DNA of 64,000 nucleotides from an uncultured Alphaproteobacteria bacterium (GCA_944392125.1 CALXVP010000006.1:32100-96099); one strand, 5' to 3'; counted from the stretch's first letter, positions 8,095 through 17,703 are shown. Numbers and translations are program-made. The notes: a model not told the origin generated them from the letters alone.

Positions 8095-8313
8095 CTATGG
8101 AATTACCGTAGGGGATTGTTCTACCGTAGGGGATTCTTTTGCCTCACAGGAAACGCAGGGACACACATAAAAGTATTTGCTGACACAGGTTTCAGAAGAA
8201 TTTCGGTGGCAAGGAGTCATACATTCACCATGGCACAACGATTGTCGGGTTATATGACAACTCAAAATATAAACATATACCTCCATAAGCATATTAACAA
8301 AATCAATCAACAA
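8095..8313 (-). CDS. Possible small cysteine-rich protein
   Basis: A frame of up to 72 codons whose C-terminal 55 residues contain nine cysteines, including CHGECMTPC and CPCVSC. The N-terminus is hydrophobic. The start is uncertain: TTG at 8313 or ATG near 8295, neither with a good ribosome site in frame; the only strong GGAGG nearby serves another frame. The 3' end contains a duplicated 18-base unit (8104-8135), giving SPTV twice. The Cys spacing loosely recalls the big Cys-rich surface proteins, but this could be a chance frame or a remnant. Confidence 0.25.
   Translation of the reverse strand: MLIDFVNMLMEVYVYILSCHITRQSLCHGECMTPCHRNSSETCVSKYFYVCPCVSCEAKESPTVEQSPTVIP
8104..8135. repeat. 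Short tandem repeat
   Basis: The 14-base unit TACCGTAGGGGATT occurs twice with an 18-base period, about 80 bases after the hydrogenase stop codon. Confidence 0.8.
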
Positions 8314-8434
8314 CTCATTCTAAAAGCGTTATCCAACTTAAAAACAATAAAAACAACCCATAACAGAATTTCAAACCAATAAAAATAAAAAATTGCCAAC
8401 CGAAAAAATATGATATACTGACATTATTAAGTGA

Positions 8435-8820
8435 ATTGGATTAAAAAAATCAAAGTTCAAAGCTGGATTCATTGAAAAAAAATAGGCGAATTACAAGAAA
8501 AAGGCATTATGTCAAAAAGTGAATTTTTGAATAAAAAAGAACAAAATAGTGTAGTATATTAAAAAGCAAAAGGTGTTAAAGGGGGTATGAATATCACAGC
8601 TTATGAGGAAACGGATGATCAGGTAATGAACAACGCCAAAATCGCGCAAACCAATTTAATGATTATTTGAGTGAGTTGGATAAAGCACAACGTAACAATT
8701 TCTTATTTTGCTCAACAACAAACGCAATCTCCACAAAAGGCAGTTACCACATTACTAAAAAAGGAAACAACAACGTATAGAGAATTTTTAACACGCGAAA
8801 ATGTTATGGAAAAATCTTAA
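8435..8820 (+). pseudogene. Decayed gene fragment
   Basis: One frame reads as protein-like sequence for about 128 codons but is broken by TAA at 8560 and TGA at 8668. Around 8640-8700 another frame (QFNDYLSELDKAQRNNF) reads more naturally, suggesting indels as well. The closing part (residues YFAQQQTQSPQKAV and REFLTRENVMEKS before the stop at 8818) has normal codon character. The family cannot be recognised. A promoter-like TTGCCA and TATACT lie just upstream (about 8395-8420). The rest of 8024-9195 holds nothing that I can support; an AT-rich hydrophobic frame at 8852-9037 has no ribosome site. Confidence 0.45.
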
Positions 8821-9195
8821 AATGCAAAAAACACATTTTCAAGTAGCATAATTGCAAATCAGCATAGCCGACAATAGCATTTTTCCTACCTATATTTTAA
8901 AATTGCCTCAACTTTATTTCCATTGGATTTATCTGCCCTTTTACCTGATTGGCTTTTGCAATATCATTATATCCTATATCGGCACAAGCATCGCTTTTCT
9001 GATGCATTCATTTCCGGATACAAGCAAAGCGGAATAAAGAAATAACTTTTCCCGTATCAATTAGTTGTTTATTGTTTTTTGAAAATAGGGAGTTATCATT
9101 CTAAACATAACAACAGATAAAAAAATAACCTTTTTTAAAAAATATCTCTTGCATTTTGAGAAAAAAAGAATATAATGAAAAACAGAATTCGGTGA

Positions 9196-9271
<76 letters not shown>

Positions 9272-9274
9272 ATT

Positions 9275-9306
9275 TACCCTTGTTCTACGAACAAGGGTAT
9301 TTTTTT
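9275..9306 (+). terminator. Terminator of tRNA-Lys
   Basis: Perfect 11-bp stem TACCCTTGTTC / GAACAAGGGTA, 3-base loop, then seven Ts. Confidence 0.9.
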
Positions 9307-9498
9307 GATTAAACCATCATTCCTTTGTGCGGTATATAAAAATCCGAAAATGTCTGTTGATATATCTGCCCGTTCGAGACTTCTTTCTCGCGCGATGACG
9401 AACGGATACGTATGAACCCCTATTCTTTTTGGATACACCAAATTCTGCTTTGTCGGCGTTATAAATCAGTGAGAAACAAGAAACACGCGTGTAGAAGC

Positions 9499-9683
9499 AT
9501 ATCCCCAAAAGATTAATCCTAAGCTCGCACAAACTGCAAAGAACCTATCCAGAGATACAAACAATAACCTCACATTAACTACAACAAAAAGTTTTGATTT
9601 TATCGCCCCAAACAGGCAAAACATAAACCCACACACAACAATAAAGAACTTTTGTATATATTATCCCCAAATGCTTATCCCCA
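9499..9683. other. Gene-free AT-rich stretch with repeated TATCCCCA motifs
   Basis: Between tRNA-Lys and secF (9307-9688) I see no convincing gene. TTATCCCCA occurs at 9661-9669 and 9675-9683, and ATATCCCCA at 9499-9507. These differ by one or two bases from the DnaA box TTATCCACA. Two adjacent copies form a 14-base direct repeat. Function unknown. Confidence 0.35.
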
Positions 9684-9688
9684 AATAC

Positions 9689-9725
9689 AAAAAAGGGCTT
9701 TTAAAATAAAAAGCCCTTTTTCTTT
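9689..9725 (-). terminator. Terminator of the yajC-secD-secF operon
   Basis: Read on the minus strand, AAAAGGGCTTTT and AAAAGCCCTTTT form a long stem followed by Ts, 17 bases after the secF stop codon. Confidence 0.85.
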
Positions 9726-9741
9726 TTACGGTTGATTCGGG

Positions 9742-10650
9742 TTACGCCGTCGGACCTTTCACCTCTTGCGCAACCGTGCGAATGTCAAAGCGACGCAACA
9801 CGGGGACACCAACAAAAATAGATGAATATGTCCCTAAAATCGTTCCCCAAACCATTGCGCGCGAAAATCCTTGCAACGAATCTCCGCCGACAAATAATAA
9901 CACAAGCACAACAAATAAGGTTGTCAAACTCGTTAAAATCGTGCGCGAAAATGTTTCGTTGATACTTCTGTTTAAGATACTATCAATACTTTCTTTACGG
10001 AATTTCCGCAGATTTTCACGAATACGGTCGTAAGTAACGATTGTATCATTACAATCATAACCGGCTAATGATAAAATACCGGCCACAACTACCATATTGA
10101 AATCCCAACCAAACAGTGCAAACAAACCGACCACAATAATCAAATCGTGCGCCAAAGCCAGCATACATCCAATGGCAAACGGCCATTCAAACCGAAACCA
10201 GATATATACGGAAATAGCCACAAGCGCCAAAATGGAAGCTAATAAACTCTTTATCTTTAATTCTTCCCCGATTGTCGGGCCAATCACCTCAACCCGTTCA
10301 TACTTATAGCCCGTGCCGAGTTCTGCTTTAATTTGATTGACAACCGTTGCCCCCGTTTCGCCTTCACGCGGTTGGCACTGAATCAAAATCATATTGCCGT
10401 CAACGCCGGACGATTGAATGGTAAAATCTTTCAAGAAAGATAACCGTGAACGCATTTCCTGCATATCAAACGTTTTATCCGATGAAACTTCCACGAGCAC
10501 ACCGCCTTGGAAATCAATTCCGTAATTCAATCCGCGAATACTGATGGCCACAATGCTGACAATGAGCATAATAATGGACAATGTATACCCGACATAACGC
10601 ATTTTAATAAACGGAATATTAAAATTTCTTTTTCTAAATAATTTTTTCAT
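9742..10650 (-). CDS. secF: Protein translocase subunit SecF
   Basis: SecF works with SecD in the inner membrane, using the proton gradient to help proteins leave the SecYEG channel. The 302-residue length is normal. The first transmembrane segment near the N-terminus is followed by the family motif YGIDFQGGVLVEV, then a periplasmic domain and five more membrane segments in the C-terminal half, including the conserved stretch around DLIIVVGLFALFGWDF. The start codon follows the secD stop by 12 bases, with GGGAAG as ribosome site. The operon order yajC-secD-secF is typical. Confidence 0.96.
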   Translation of the reverse strand: MKKLFRKRNFNIPFIKMRYVGYTLSIIMLIVSIVAISIRGLNYGIDFQGGVLVEVSSDKTFDMQEMRSRLSFLKDFTIQSSGVDGNMILIQCQPREGETGATVVNQIKAELGTGYKYERVEVIGPTIGEELKIKSLLASILALVAISVYIWFRFEWPFAIGCMLALAHDLIIVVGLFALFGWDFNMVVVAGILSLAGYDCNDTIVTYDRIRENLRKFRKESIDSILNRSINETFSRTILTSLTTLFVVLVLLFVGGDSLQGFSRAMVWGTILGTYSSIFVGVPVLRRFDIRTVAQEVKGPTA

Positions 10651-10662
10651 TGCTTTCTTCCC

Positions 10663-12231
10663 TTACAAATCAATCTTTTTCGGTTTACGAACGGCAACCC
10701 ATGCCGAAAGCAAAACTTTATTGAACGATAATGCACCGAACATGGTTGTTGCCAAACCTAATCCCAACGTAATGCCGAATCCGCGAACGGAGCCCGAGCC
10801 TAACATAAACAGGAATAAGGCGGCAAAAAGGGTTGTCAACTGTCCGTCAAAAATAGCGGAAAAAGCGCCGTCAAAGCCCCGTTGGATAACTTCTTTCGGA
10901 ACTGTTACGCCTTTTTGCATTTCTTCTTTCATCCGTTCAAAAATCAGAATGTTTGCGTCAACCGCCATAGCAACCGTTAAAGCAATACCGGCCAAACCGG
11001 GCAATGTGAGTGTTGCATTCAACAGGCTTAACAAGGCTAATAAAATAATGCCGTTAACAATTAAGGTAATATCTGCCAAGAATCCGAAGAAACCATACAC
11101 AATAACCATAAAAATCAAAACGGCGGCCAAACCGATAATGCAAGCGTTTGTGCCTGCTTTAATCGAATCTTCACCGAGCCCGGGTCCAACAACTCGTTCT
11201 TCCGCCACAATCAACGGCGCCGGCAAAGCACCCGAGCGCAATAACAAGGCTAAATCATTTGCACTTTGCACGGTAAAATTACCCGAGATAATTCCTTGCC
11301 CGCCCGTAATCGGACTGTTGATCACCGGCGCACTAATCACTTTACCATCTAACATAATGGCTAATCTGCGACCGACATTCTCACGCGTGGCATTACCGAA
11401 TTCCTTAGCCCCTGACGCATTAAACTCAAAAGCAACCACCGGTTCACCGTGTTCGCCGTAGCTCTGTTTTGCCGATTTAAGTTCACCGCCGTTCACAATC
11501 ACACGCCGTTTTAAAACGATGTATCCCGTTTCATCACCCGTTGCCAACATGGAATCGGGCGAGAGTTTTCCCATTTGAGCCATTTGCGGAGATGTTTCTT
11601 CATCAACCAAATGGAACGACATTTTTGCCGTTTTTCCCATAATGGCTTTAATTTCGGAAGGATCTTGAACGCCCGGTAATTGAATCACAATCCGATCCAT
11701 TCCCTGCTGTTGAATAAGCGGTTCTTTCGTGCCGAGTTCATCAATCCGTTTACGCACAATTTCCAACGATTGTGTAACGGCTTTGCGTTCCATTTCTTCC
11801 AATGCTTCAGGCGTATAAGAAACCGTTAAGGCATTATCATTGGCTTCAATATTTAACGCACTTGTTTCCAGTTTACGAATAGCCTCGCGCGCCGAAGCCA
11901 CATCGGCCGCATTTAAAATGCGAATATGCATTGCGCCGTTTTCAACCGTTAAACCGGCAAAACGAATGCGTTGCGCCCGCAATTCGGAACGCGTTAAATC
12001 CGCAAGCGTTGTTAATTTTTCTTTGATTAAATCGTTTGTATCAACTTCCATCAACAAATACGAACCGCCTTGCAAATCCAATCCGAGCGTAATCGGTTTG
12101 AACCATGCCTGAACCCCTTTCGGTAATTGCTCCAATACCGTTTTCGGTAAAAAGTTCGGCAAGGCAAAAAGGAATCCGATGACAACAACCGCAATCACCA
12201 ATCCCGTTTTAATTTTTGAATATCCAAACAT
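10663..12231 (-). CDS. secD: Protein translocase subunit SecD
   Basis: Partner of SecF in the RND-like Sec accessory complex. The 522-residue protein has an N-terminal membrane segment, the motif LGLDLQGGSYLLMEVD, a large periplasmic domain (about residues 60-340) and a C-terminal bundle of five membrane helices containing AMAVDANILIFERMKEE, the conserved Asp region linked to proton use. AAGGAT precedes the ATG. It lies 9 bases after yajC and 12 before secF. Confidence 0.96.
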   Translation of the reverse strand: MFGYSKIKTGLVIAVVVIGFLFALPNFLPKTVLEQLPKGVQAWFKPITLGLDLQGGSYLLMEVDTNDLIKEKLTTLADLTRSELRAQRIRFAGLTVENGAMHIRILNAADVASAREAIRKLETSALNIEANDNALTVSYTPEALEEMERKAVTQSLEIVRKRIDELGTKEPLIQQQGMDRIVIQLPGVQDPSEIKAIMGKTAKMSFHLVDEETSPQMAQMGKLSPDSMLATGDETGYIVLKRRVIVNGGELKSAKQSYGEHGEPVVAFEFNASGAKEFGNATRENVGRRLAIMLDGKVISAPVINSPITGGQGIISGNFTVQSANDLALLLRSGALPAPLIVAEERVVGPGLGEDSIKAGTNACIIGLAAVLIFMVIVYGFFGFLADITLIVNGIILLALLSLLNATLTLPGLAGIALTVAMAVDANILIFERMKEEMQKGVTVPKEVIQRGFDGAFSAIFDGQLTTLFAALFLFMLGSGSVRGFGITLGLGLATTMFGALSFNKVLLSAWVAVRKPKKIDL

Positions 12232-12240
12232 TTTTTATCC

Positions 12241-12585
12241 TTATTTTTTGCTGTTCTTTTCTTCTTTATCAATCACTTGCGAAACATAATCGCGCACAAC
12301 TTCAATTTCCGTGTTTTTGGCAATTTCAACCGTTAATATATCATCTTTCACGGCCGTTACCTTTCCTTTAATTCCGCCGATAATAATTTGACTGCCTTTG
12401 ACGATACTGTTTAACCGTTCCTGATGCGCTTTCATACGCTTTTGTTGCGGACGTAATAGCAGAAAATACAGCACAACAAAAATTAAAACAATCTGAATTA
12501 AAATTTTCATACCGTCAGGCGCTGCCGAATTTGAAACTTCCGCCGCCGTTTCAACCGTTTGAGCAAATGCTGGTGAAATAAACAT
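12241..12585 (-). CDS. yajC: Sec translocase accessory protein YajC
   Basis: Small 114-residue inner-membrane protein that associates with SecDF. It has an N-terminal periplasmic stretch, one membrane helix at about residues 27-45 ending in the family motif LLLRPQQKRMK, and a cytoplasmic SH3-like part with GSQIIIGGIKGKVTAV. AAAAGGA precedes the start. First gene of the secDF operon, read from a well-formed promoter at 12643-12671. Confidence 0.94.
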   Translation of the reverse strand: MFISPAFAQTVETAAEVSNSAAPDGMKILIQIVLIFVVLYFLLLRPQQKRMKAHQERLNSIVKGSQIIIGGIKGKVTAVKDDILTVEIAKNTEIEVVRDYVSQVIDKEEKNSKK

Positions 12586-12642
12586 CTTTTTTCCTTTTCT
12601 TCAAAAAATTAAACCACTGAATTAAACCCTTTCCGGTTGCGA

Positions 12643-12671
12643 AGTATAAAGTTTTACGAAAAAAAAATCAA
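12643..12671 (-). promoter_or_regulatory. Promoter of yajC-secD-secF
   Basis: On the minus strand, TTGATT, exactly 17 bases, TATACT, about 60 bases before the yajC start codon. Confidence 0.65.
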
Positions 12672-12758
12672 TCCTTTTTCCGAAAATAATTTGACTTTTA
12701 GCTCAAATTTTTATACCGTTAAACTCTGTTTTATGATTTTTACGAGGGGAAATACGGT

Positions 12759-13232
12759 ATGAGCGTTCAATTAAAAATTCAATATTTGCCACATTATCAA
12801 TCATCTTGGGAACGAATCCACTATAAGCATACCGATGATTCCGGCTTTGATTTACGGGCAGCCGTTGAAACACCCGTTATTTTGAAAGCGCATGAAATTC
12901 GCCTGATTCCGTGCGGTATCAAAATTGAGATGGCACATGATTCTTCCACACCGTATTTTTATGAATTACAAATTCGCGCTCGCTCCGGTCTGGCCGCCAA
13001 ACACGGTATCGGCGTTGCCAACGGTCCGGGCACGGTTGATTACGGATATCGTGGCGAGATTATGGTCCCGCTTATCAATTTCAGCAACGAAGATTTTGAA
13101 ATTGCCCCCGGCGATCGCATTGCGCAAGGCATTATCTGCCCCGTTATACAAGCTGTTATTACCGAAACGGATACCGTTGCGGATAATTCGGCACGTGGCG
13201 CAGGCGGATTTGGGTCAACGGGGCAAAAGTAA
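12759..13232 (+). CDS. dut: dUTP diphosphatase
   Basis: Hydrolyses dUTP to dUMP and pyrophosphate, keeping uracil out of DNA and feeding thymidylate synthesis. All five trimeric dUTPase motifs are visible in 157 residues: SGFDLRA, RARSGLAAKHGI, NGPGTVDYGYRGEI with the catalytic Asp, RIAQGI, and the C-terminal GAGGFGSTG. GAGGGG lies before the ATG. It is divergent from yajC. No other gene is close enough downstream to be a firm operon partner. Confidence 0.96.
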   Translation: MSVQLKIQYLPHYQSSWERIHYKHTDDSGFDLRAAVETPVILKAHEIRLIPCGIKIEMAHDSSTPYFYELQIRARSGLAAKHGIGVANGPGTVDYGYRGEIMVPLINFSNEDFEIAPGDRIAQGIICPVIQAVITETDTVADNSARGAGGFGSTGQK

Positions 13233-13455
13233 TTTTGATTTGTTTTGTTAAGACTTATAAACCACGCAAAAGTGCCGTTTCAAACAAACGCCGTAAAAAA
13301 GTAATTGCATGTGAAGAAAACACGGATGATATGAGTCTACCTCTTCACTCGACTGCTTTTTCGTTGACGAAAGAAAAAATATCTGCTTTAATAATTTGAT
13401 ACCGCGCAACTCATTAAACTTGAAGCGGTAAACGGTGATACGGGAGATTTTCTTG

Positions 13456-14253
13456 ATGTTTTATTTTGATGCACATTGTCATCTTCTGCCGAGAAAGCAG
13501 TTTATCAAAGCGATGGATGCGGGAATTACTTACTTCATCTGCAATGCCACCCATCCTCGGAATTGGCATAAGCTGTTGGATGTGGCCTCAACAATCACGG
13601 GAATCTATCCTTGTATCGGCATTCACCCGTGGTATATAGCCGATTTAAAATCAGATTGGCAGGTTAAAATGCACCTGTTATTTGAAAAATATCCGCATTT
13701 AATGGTTGGCGAAATCGGCTTGGATACAACACGCCCCGATCTTTCCCGACAAGCCGAGATTTTTGAATTTTGTTTAAAAACAGCGCTCAAATATCGTCGA
13801 GCCGTTCATATACACGGGCATGAATCCTGGGGCCTGATTACAGATATTTTAAAATGCTATCCGGGATTGACTTGCTTATTTCACCGTTTTTCAGGCACAC
13901 CCTCCCAGGCGAAACAGTTGTCCACCGTTACAAATGCGTATTTTTCGCTGATGAGCGTTCGCCCCGCAAGATACCTGCCCGCAGAGAGGATTTTGGTTGA
14001 AAGCGATTCACCCGATGGATTGCATAAACCCGCACGTGTTATGGAATTGGCCGAACGAATCGGTTTAGATTGGGCGCAACTGGATGCAAATTTCTGCCGT
14101 TTCCTCGGCGAAACGATGCCGATGAAAGGGGACGCACCGAAGCAACTTCTAACAACACAAGATGACCCGATTTCATCACAAATCAACCTCCAAAATACGC
14201 CAATATGTTCGGATAAACAATCGCAACCGATCAATTCGGAGGCAATAAAATGA
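13456..14253 (+). CDS. TatD-family metal-dependent hydrolase
   Basis: Cytosolic TIM-barrel nuclease/hydrolase of the TatD family. Metal-binding motifs are present: DAHCHL at the start, GIHPW, GEIGLD, HIHGHE, FHRFSG and ESDSPDG. The ATG at 13456 is favoured by GGGAG nine bases upstream over an in-frame GTG at 13435. The C-terminal ~40 residues are Gln/Ser/Asn-rich beyond the usual fold. The stop overlaps the next start (ATGA), so it is translationally coupled to the TcdA-like gene. The exact substrate cannot be read from the sequence. Confidence 0.88.
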   Translation: MFYFDAHCHLLPRKQFIKAMDAGITYFICNATHPRNWHKLLDVASTITGIYPCIGIHPWYIADLKSDWQVKMHLLFEKYPHLMVGEIGLDTTRPDLSRQAEIFEFCLKTALKYRRAVHIHGHESWGLITDILKCYPGLTCLFHRFSGTPSQAKQLSTVTNAYFSLMSVRPARYLPAERILVESDSPDGLHKPARVMELAERIGLDWAQLDANFCRFLGETMPMKGDAPKQLLTTQDDPISSQINLQNTPICSDKQSQPINSEAIK

Positions 14254-15143
14254 AGCAAGCAACCTTCGCCTCTGGTTCAACATCAGAAGAGATGGCCGAG
14301 AGAACTATATTCTCTATGCCCGACACAACCCCCTCCTCTGACACATCATCTATGCCCGACACATTAACCTCCCCCGAATCTGCGGAATTTCAATCTGTTG
14401 CCGGGGCAAGAACCCTTTTGCTTCTGGGGCAAGAGGGAGTCGAGCAACTGAAAAAGTCGCATATCATGGTTGTGGGTTGTGGCGCCGTGGGCGGTATGGC
14501 AATAGAGGCACTGGCACGAACAGGTGTCGGCAAAATAACCGTGGTAGATTTTGATTGTTTTTCACCCAGCAATCTCAATCGCCAGATTTTAGCAACTATC
14601 CCGACAATGGGTATTGCCAAAACGGAAGTTGCCTGTCAGCGCATTGCGCAAATTAACCCGAAAATAACCGTTATTCAAAAACAGTTATGTGTTAATGCAA
14701 ATACGATTGATTCTCTCTTTAACGAATCTCCCGATTTTGTGATTGATGCCATTGATTCGCTCAATCCGAAAACAACGCTCATTGAAGCCTTAATCAATCG
14801 CCGTATTCCCTTTATTTCCGCTATGGGGGCTGCCCTTAAAACCGATTTGACGCGTATCAAAATCGCACCGATGAAAAAAACAATTCAATGCCCGCTGGCG
14901 TCATTTGTGCGCAAACGGCTCCGCCGTCGCGGAATTGATTTATCGTTTCCCGTTGTGTATTCCGATGAATGCGTTTCCGATAAAACACACTTGGGCGCAC
15001 CCGACGGCGAAAGCAATCGTCATACCATGGGTTCAATCATAACCGTTACGGGAATATTCGGTTTAATGTGCGCCCATTTTGCCATTCAACATATCATCAA
15101 TCAATCCTCTTTACAAGATAATGCACAGGATAAAACACAATGA
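14250..15143 (+). CDS. tcdA: ThiF/E1-like protein, likely tRNA threonylcarbamoyladenosine dehydratase
   Basis: The family uses ATP to activate carboxyl groups; TcdA makes the cyclic form of t6A in tRNA. After a Ser/Thr/Pro-rich extension of ~45 residues with two SMPDT copies, the sequence matches TcdA: ARTLLLLGQEGVEQLKKSH, the nucleotide loop GCGAVGGMAIEALARTGVG, VVDFD, NLNRQI and TVGCP-like downstream parts including AMGAALKTD. The CxxC zinc pairs of some E1 proteins are not evident. Start overlaps the tatD stop; stop overlaps the uvrD start. The N-terminal extension is unusual and likely disordered. Confidence 0.82.
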   Translation: MKQATFASGSTSEEMAERTIFSMPDTTPSSDTSSMPDTLTSPESAEFQSVAGARTLLLLGQEGVEQLKKSHIMVVGCGAVGGMAIEALARTGVGKITVVDFDCFSPSNLNRQILATIPTMGIAKTEVACQRIAQINPKITVIQKQLCVNANTIDSLFNESPDFVIDAIDSLNPKTTLIEALINRRIPFISAMGAALKTDLTRIKIAPMKKTIQCPLASFVRKRLRRRGIDLSFPVVYSDECVSDKTHLGAPDGESNRHTMGSIITVTGIFGLMCAHFAIQHIINQSSLQDNAQDKTQ

Positions 15144-17620
15144 CCAGTTTATTTGATATAGATGAACCCGAAAATGATAATACGACACAATCAAATGCCG
15201 ATTTGAGTAACACCATATCGTTTAATCCTTTGGATGAAGCCGTTGAATCCATTTTTCACACCACTTCATCGGAAGAATCACACGAAAATAATTCTTTTTC
15301 CCGCCGAGCACCCGATACTGCTTTCCACATTCCGGCGCCCGCCTTTTTAGACGAGCTAAATCCGGAACAACGTCAAGCCGTTGAAACAACTGACGGACCG
15401 CTCCTTGTTTTATCCGGTGCCGGCACGGGAAAAACAAAAGTTCTCACCACCCGAATCGCCTATATTATCCAGCAAAGAAAGGCTTTGCCGTGGCAAATTT
15501 TAGCCGTAACATTTACCAACAAAGCCTCCAAGGAGATGAAATCGCGATTAGAGCGCCTGATCGGCGGAGATGCTTTTTCCGTCTGGCTCGGCACGTTTCA
15601 CGCCATCGGCATTAAAATTTTGCGCAAGTTCGGAGACAGAGTCGGATTGGCCCCCAACTTCATCGTTCTCGGTTCGGATGATCAGGAAAGGCTCATCAAA
15701 AAATTGATGCAAGAAGCAGGCATTGATATCAAAAAATATACGCCTGCTACCATGCTGGAAATTATTCAGCGCTGGAAAGATAAAGGGTTACTTCCCGAAC
15801 ACGTTTCTTCGGCCTATCAATCTTCTTTTTGCAACGGACAAGCCTTATATTTTTACCGCCAATACCAACAAAAATTACAAGCACTCAATGCCGTTGATTT
15901 TGGTGATTTGCTTTTATTGCCGTTAGCATTATTTCAACAAGATGCTTCTGTTTTACGGCAATATCAGCAACAATTCAAATATATTTTGGTTGATGAATAT
16001 CAAGATACAAACGTAGCTCAATATCTTTTATTGCGTTTGCTGGCTAAGGGGCATAATAACTTATGTTGCGTCGGAGACGATGATCAATCCATTTATTCCT
16101 GGCGCGGAGCGGAAGTGGAAAACATTTTAAGTTTCCAAACGATTTTCCCCGATGCCAAGATTATTCGGCTGGAACGCAATTATCGCTCCACGGGGCATAT
16201 TTTAAACGCCGCCGCCGCATTGATAGCGCATAATACGGGGCGACTCGGCAAAACACTCAAACCGATTGATTCGCATAATCAAGGCAAGCGAATTTCCGTT
16301 AAAGAATACTTTAACGGGAATCAAGAGGCTGAACAAATCGTTGAAAAAATAAACGAAACATACCGCGCCGGCGGATTACTCGGCGAAACGGCCATTCTGG
16401 TTCGCGCCACATTTCAAACGCGTTTATTTGAAGAAAAGTTATTGCAAGCCGGCATTCCTTATAAAATCATCGGCGGATTTAAGTTTTATGAACGCGAAGA
16501 AATTAAAGATGCCGTTGCTTATTTGCGATTGGCATTGAATACAAATGATGACTTGGCTTTTTTGCGTATTGTCAATAAACCGAAACGGGGCATTGGGAAA
16601 CAGGCAATGGAGGCATTGGAACAAACAACGGCTGAAAAGCACATCAGTTTATTTGATGCGATTACATGGGCGCCCTTACGTCCTGCCGTTCGTAAGGCGT
16701 TGGAATCTTTTGTAACACTTATCAAACGCGCCCACGAATTAACGCAAACGGAAAAACCGGCCGATACGGCTAAGATGATATTGGAAGAAAGCGGTTATAT
16801 TCAAATGTGGCAAACGGATAAATCTCCCGAAGCGGAAGGACGCATTGAAAACATTAACGAATTATACAACGTGTTAGATGATTTTGAAGATATTGAATCA
16901 TTTATTGAATATGCCTCATTGGTAACGGATACGGATGAAAATACCACCGGCGATCAGCTGGTTGTGATGACGTTACATGCCTCAAAGGGATTGGAATTTA
17001 AAACGGTATTTTTGCCCGGGTGGGAAGACGGATTATTTCCGCATCAAAAAGCATTAGATGAATCGGGCGACATTGGCTTGGAAGAAGAACGAAGATTGGC
17101 GTATGTGGGAATCACACGGGCGAAAAAGGAAGTCTTTATTTCGTATGCCCAAAGCAGAAGATTATACGGGCAATGGATAAATCCGTTACCCAGTCGCTTC
17201 ATCAACGAATTACCCGAGGAAGATATTGATTTTCAACCGCTTTATGAATACAATCATTTTCATGCCGGATCAACGCAATCCGAGGAGCGGTATCATTCTT
17301 CATCTGCATTTGAAGATAATTTCTTTGATACCCGAGATGAATCGCATACTGCCGAACAACATCGCCCCGTCAGTCGTTGGGACAGAGAATCCGTTTCAAG
17401 CGGATTTGAAACGGGATTTGATTCATCGTCCGCACACTTTATTACGCCGTCTTTTAAAAGCACCGCAAGTAAAAAATCCAAACGAATCGGCAAACGGGTG
17501 CGACACGAAACATTCGGCCTCGGAACGGTTGTCCGCGAAGAAGGCGAACGGCTGGATATTCGCTTTGATTCGGGAGAACTCAAAAAAATTATGGCAAGAT
17601 TCGTTGAATTGGCGGAATGA
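15140..17620 (+). CDS. uvrD: UvrD/PcrA-type 3'-5' DNA helicase
   Basis: Superfamily 1 helicase for nucleotide excision and mismatch repair and for clearing replication conflicts. Of 826 residues, the first ~70 are an acidic, low-complexity extension. Helicase motifs follow: SGAGTGKTK (Walker A), TFTNKAS, DEYQDTN, GDDDQSIYSWRGA, LERNYRST, TLHASKGLEFKTVFLPG and YVGITRAKK. The last ~45 residues form the Tudor-like RNA-polymerase-binding end (RVRHETFGLGTVV) found in PcrA/UvrD. The ATG overlaps the tcdA stop. A bidirectional terminator follows. Confidence 0.95.
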   Translation: MTSLFDIDEPENDNTTQSNADLSNTISFNPLDEAVESIFHTTSSEESHENNSFSRRAPDTAFHIPAPAFLDELNPEQRQAVETTDGPLLVLSGAGTGKTKVLTTRIAYIIQQRKALPWQILAVTFTNKASKEMKSRLERLIGGDAFSVWLGTFHAIGIKILRKFGDRVGLAPNFIVLGSDDQERLIKKLMQEAGIDIKKYTPATMLEIIQRWKDKGLLPEHVSSAYQSSFCNGQALYFYRQYQQKLQALNAVDFGDLLLLPLALFQQDASVLRQYQQQFKYILVDEYQDTNVAQYLLLRLLAKGHNNLCCVGDDDQSIYSWRGAEVENILSFQTIFPDAKIIRLERNYRSTGHILNAAAALIAHNTGRLGKTLKPIDSHNQGKRISVKEYFNGNQEAEQIVEKINETYRAGGLLGETAILVRATFQTRLFEEKLLQAGIPYKIIGGFKFYEREEIKDAVAYLRLALNTNDDLAFLRIVNKPKRGIGKQAMEALEQTTAEKHISLFDAITWAPLRPAVRKALESFVTLIKRAHELTQTEKPADTAKMILEESGYIQMWQTDKSPEAEGRIENINELYNVLDDFEDIESFIEYASLVTDTDENTTGDQLVVMTLHASKGLEFKTVFLPGWEDGLFPHQKALDESGDIGLEEERRLAYVGITRAKKEVFISYAQSRRLYGQWINPLPSRFINELPEEDIDFQPLYEYNHFHAGSTQSEERYHSSSAFEDNFFDTRDESHTAEQHRPVSRWDRESVSSGFETGFDSSSAHFITPSFKSTASKKSKRIGKRVRHETFGLGTVVREEGERLDIRFDSGELKKIMARFVELAE

Positions 17621-17671
17621 TAACAACTCTTTGAACTATCCCGAAAAACATACAGAACACCGAAAAGCACC

Positions 17672-17703
17672 AAAAAAGCCTGCCGTTACTGGCAGACTTT
17701 TTT
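17672..17703. terminator. Bidirectional terminator between uvrD and the SulP gene
   Basis: AAAAAAG-CTGCC and GGCAG-CTTTTTT pair around a 6-base loop with one mismatch. A- and T-runs on both sides suit both converging transcripts. Confidence 0.8.

Noticed and set aside
8852..9037. Hydrophobic 61-codon frame
   Set aside because: Starts with TTG, has no ribosome site, and lies in AT-rich DNA where such frames are expected by chance.
9317..9532. 71-codon minus-strand frame after tRNA-Lys
   Set aside because: No ribosome site, unusual composition and no recognisable family.
9499..9683. Chromosome origin
   Set aside because: Only three imperfect DnaA-like motifs and no neighbouring origin genes; kept as a motif observation only.
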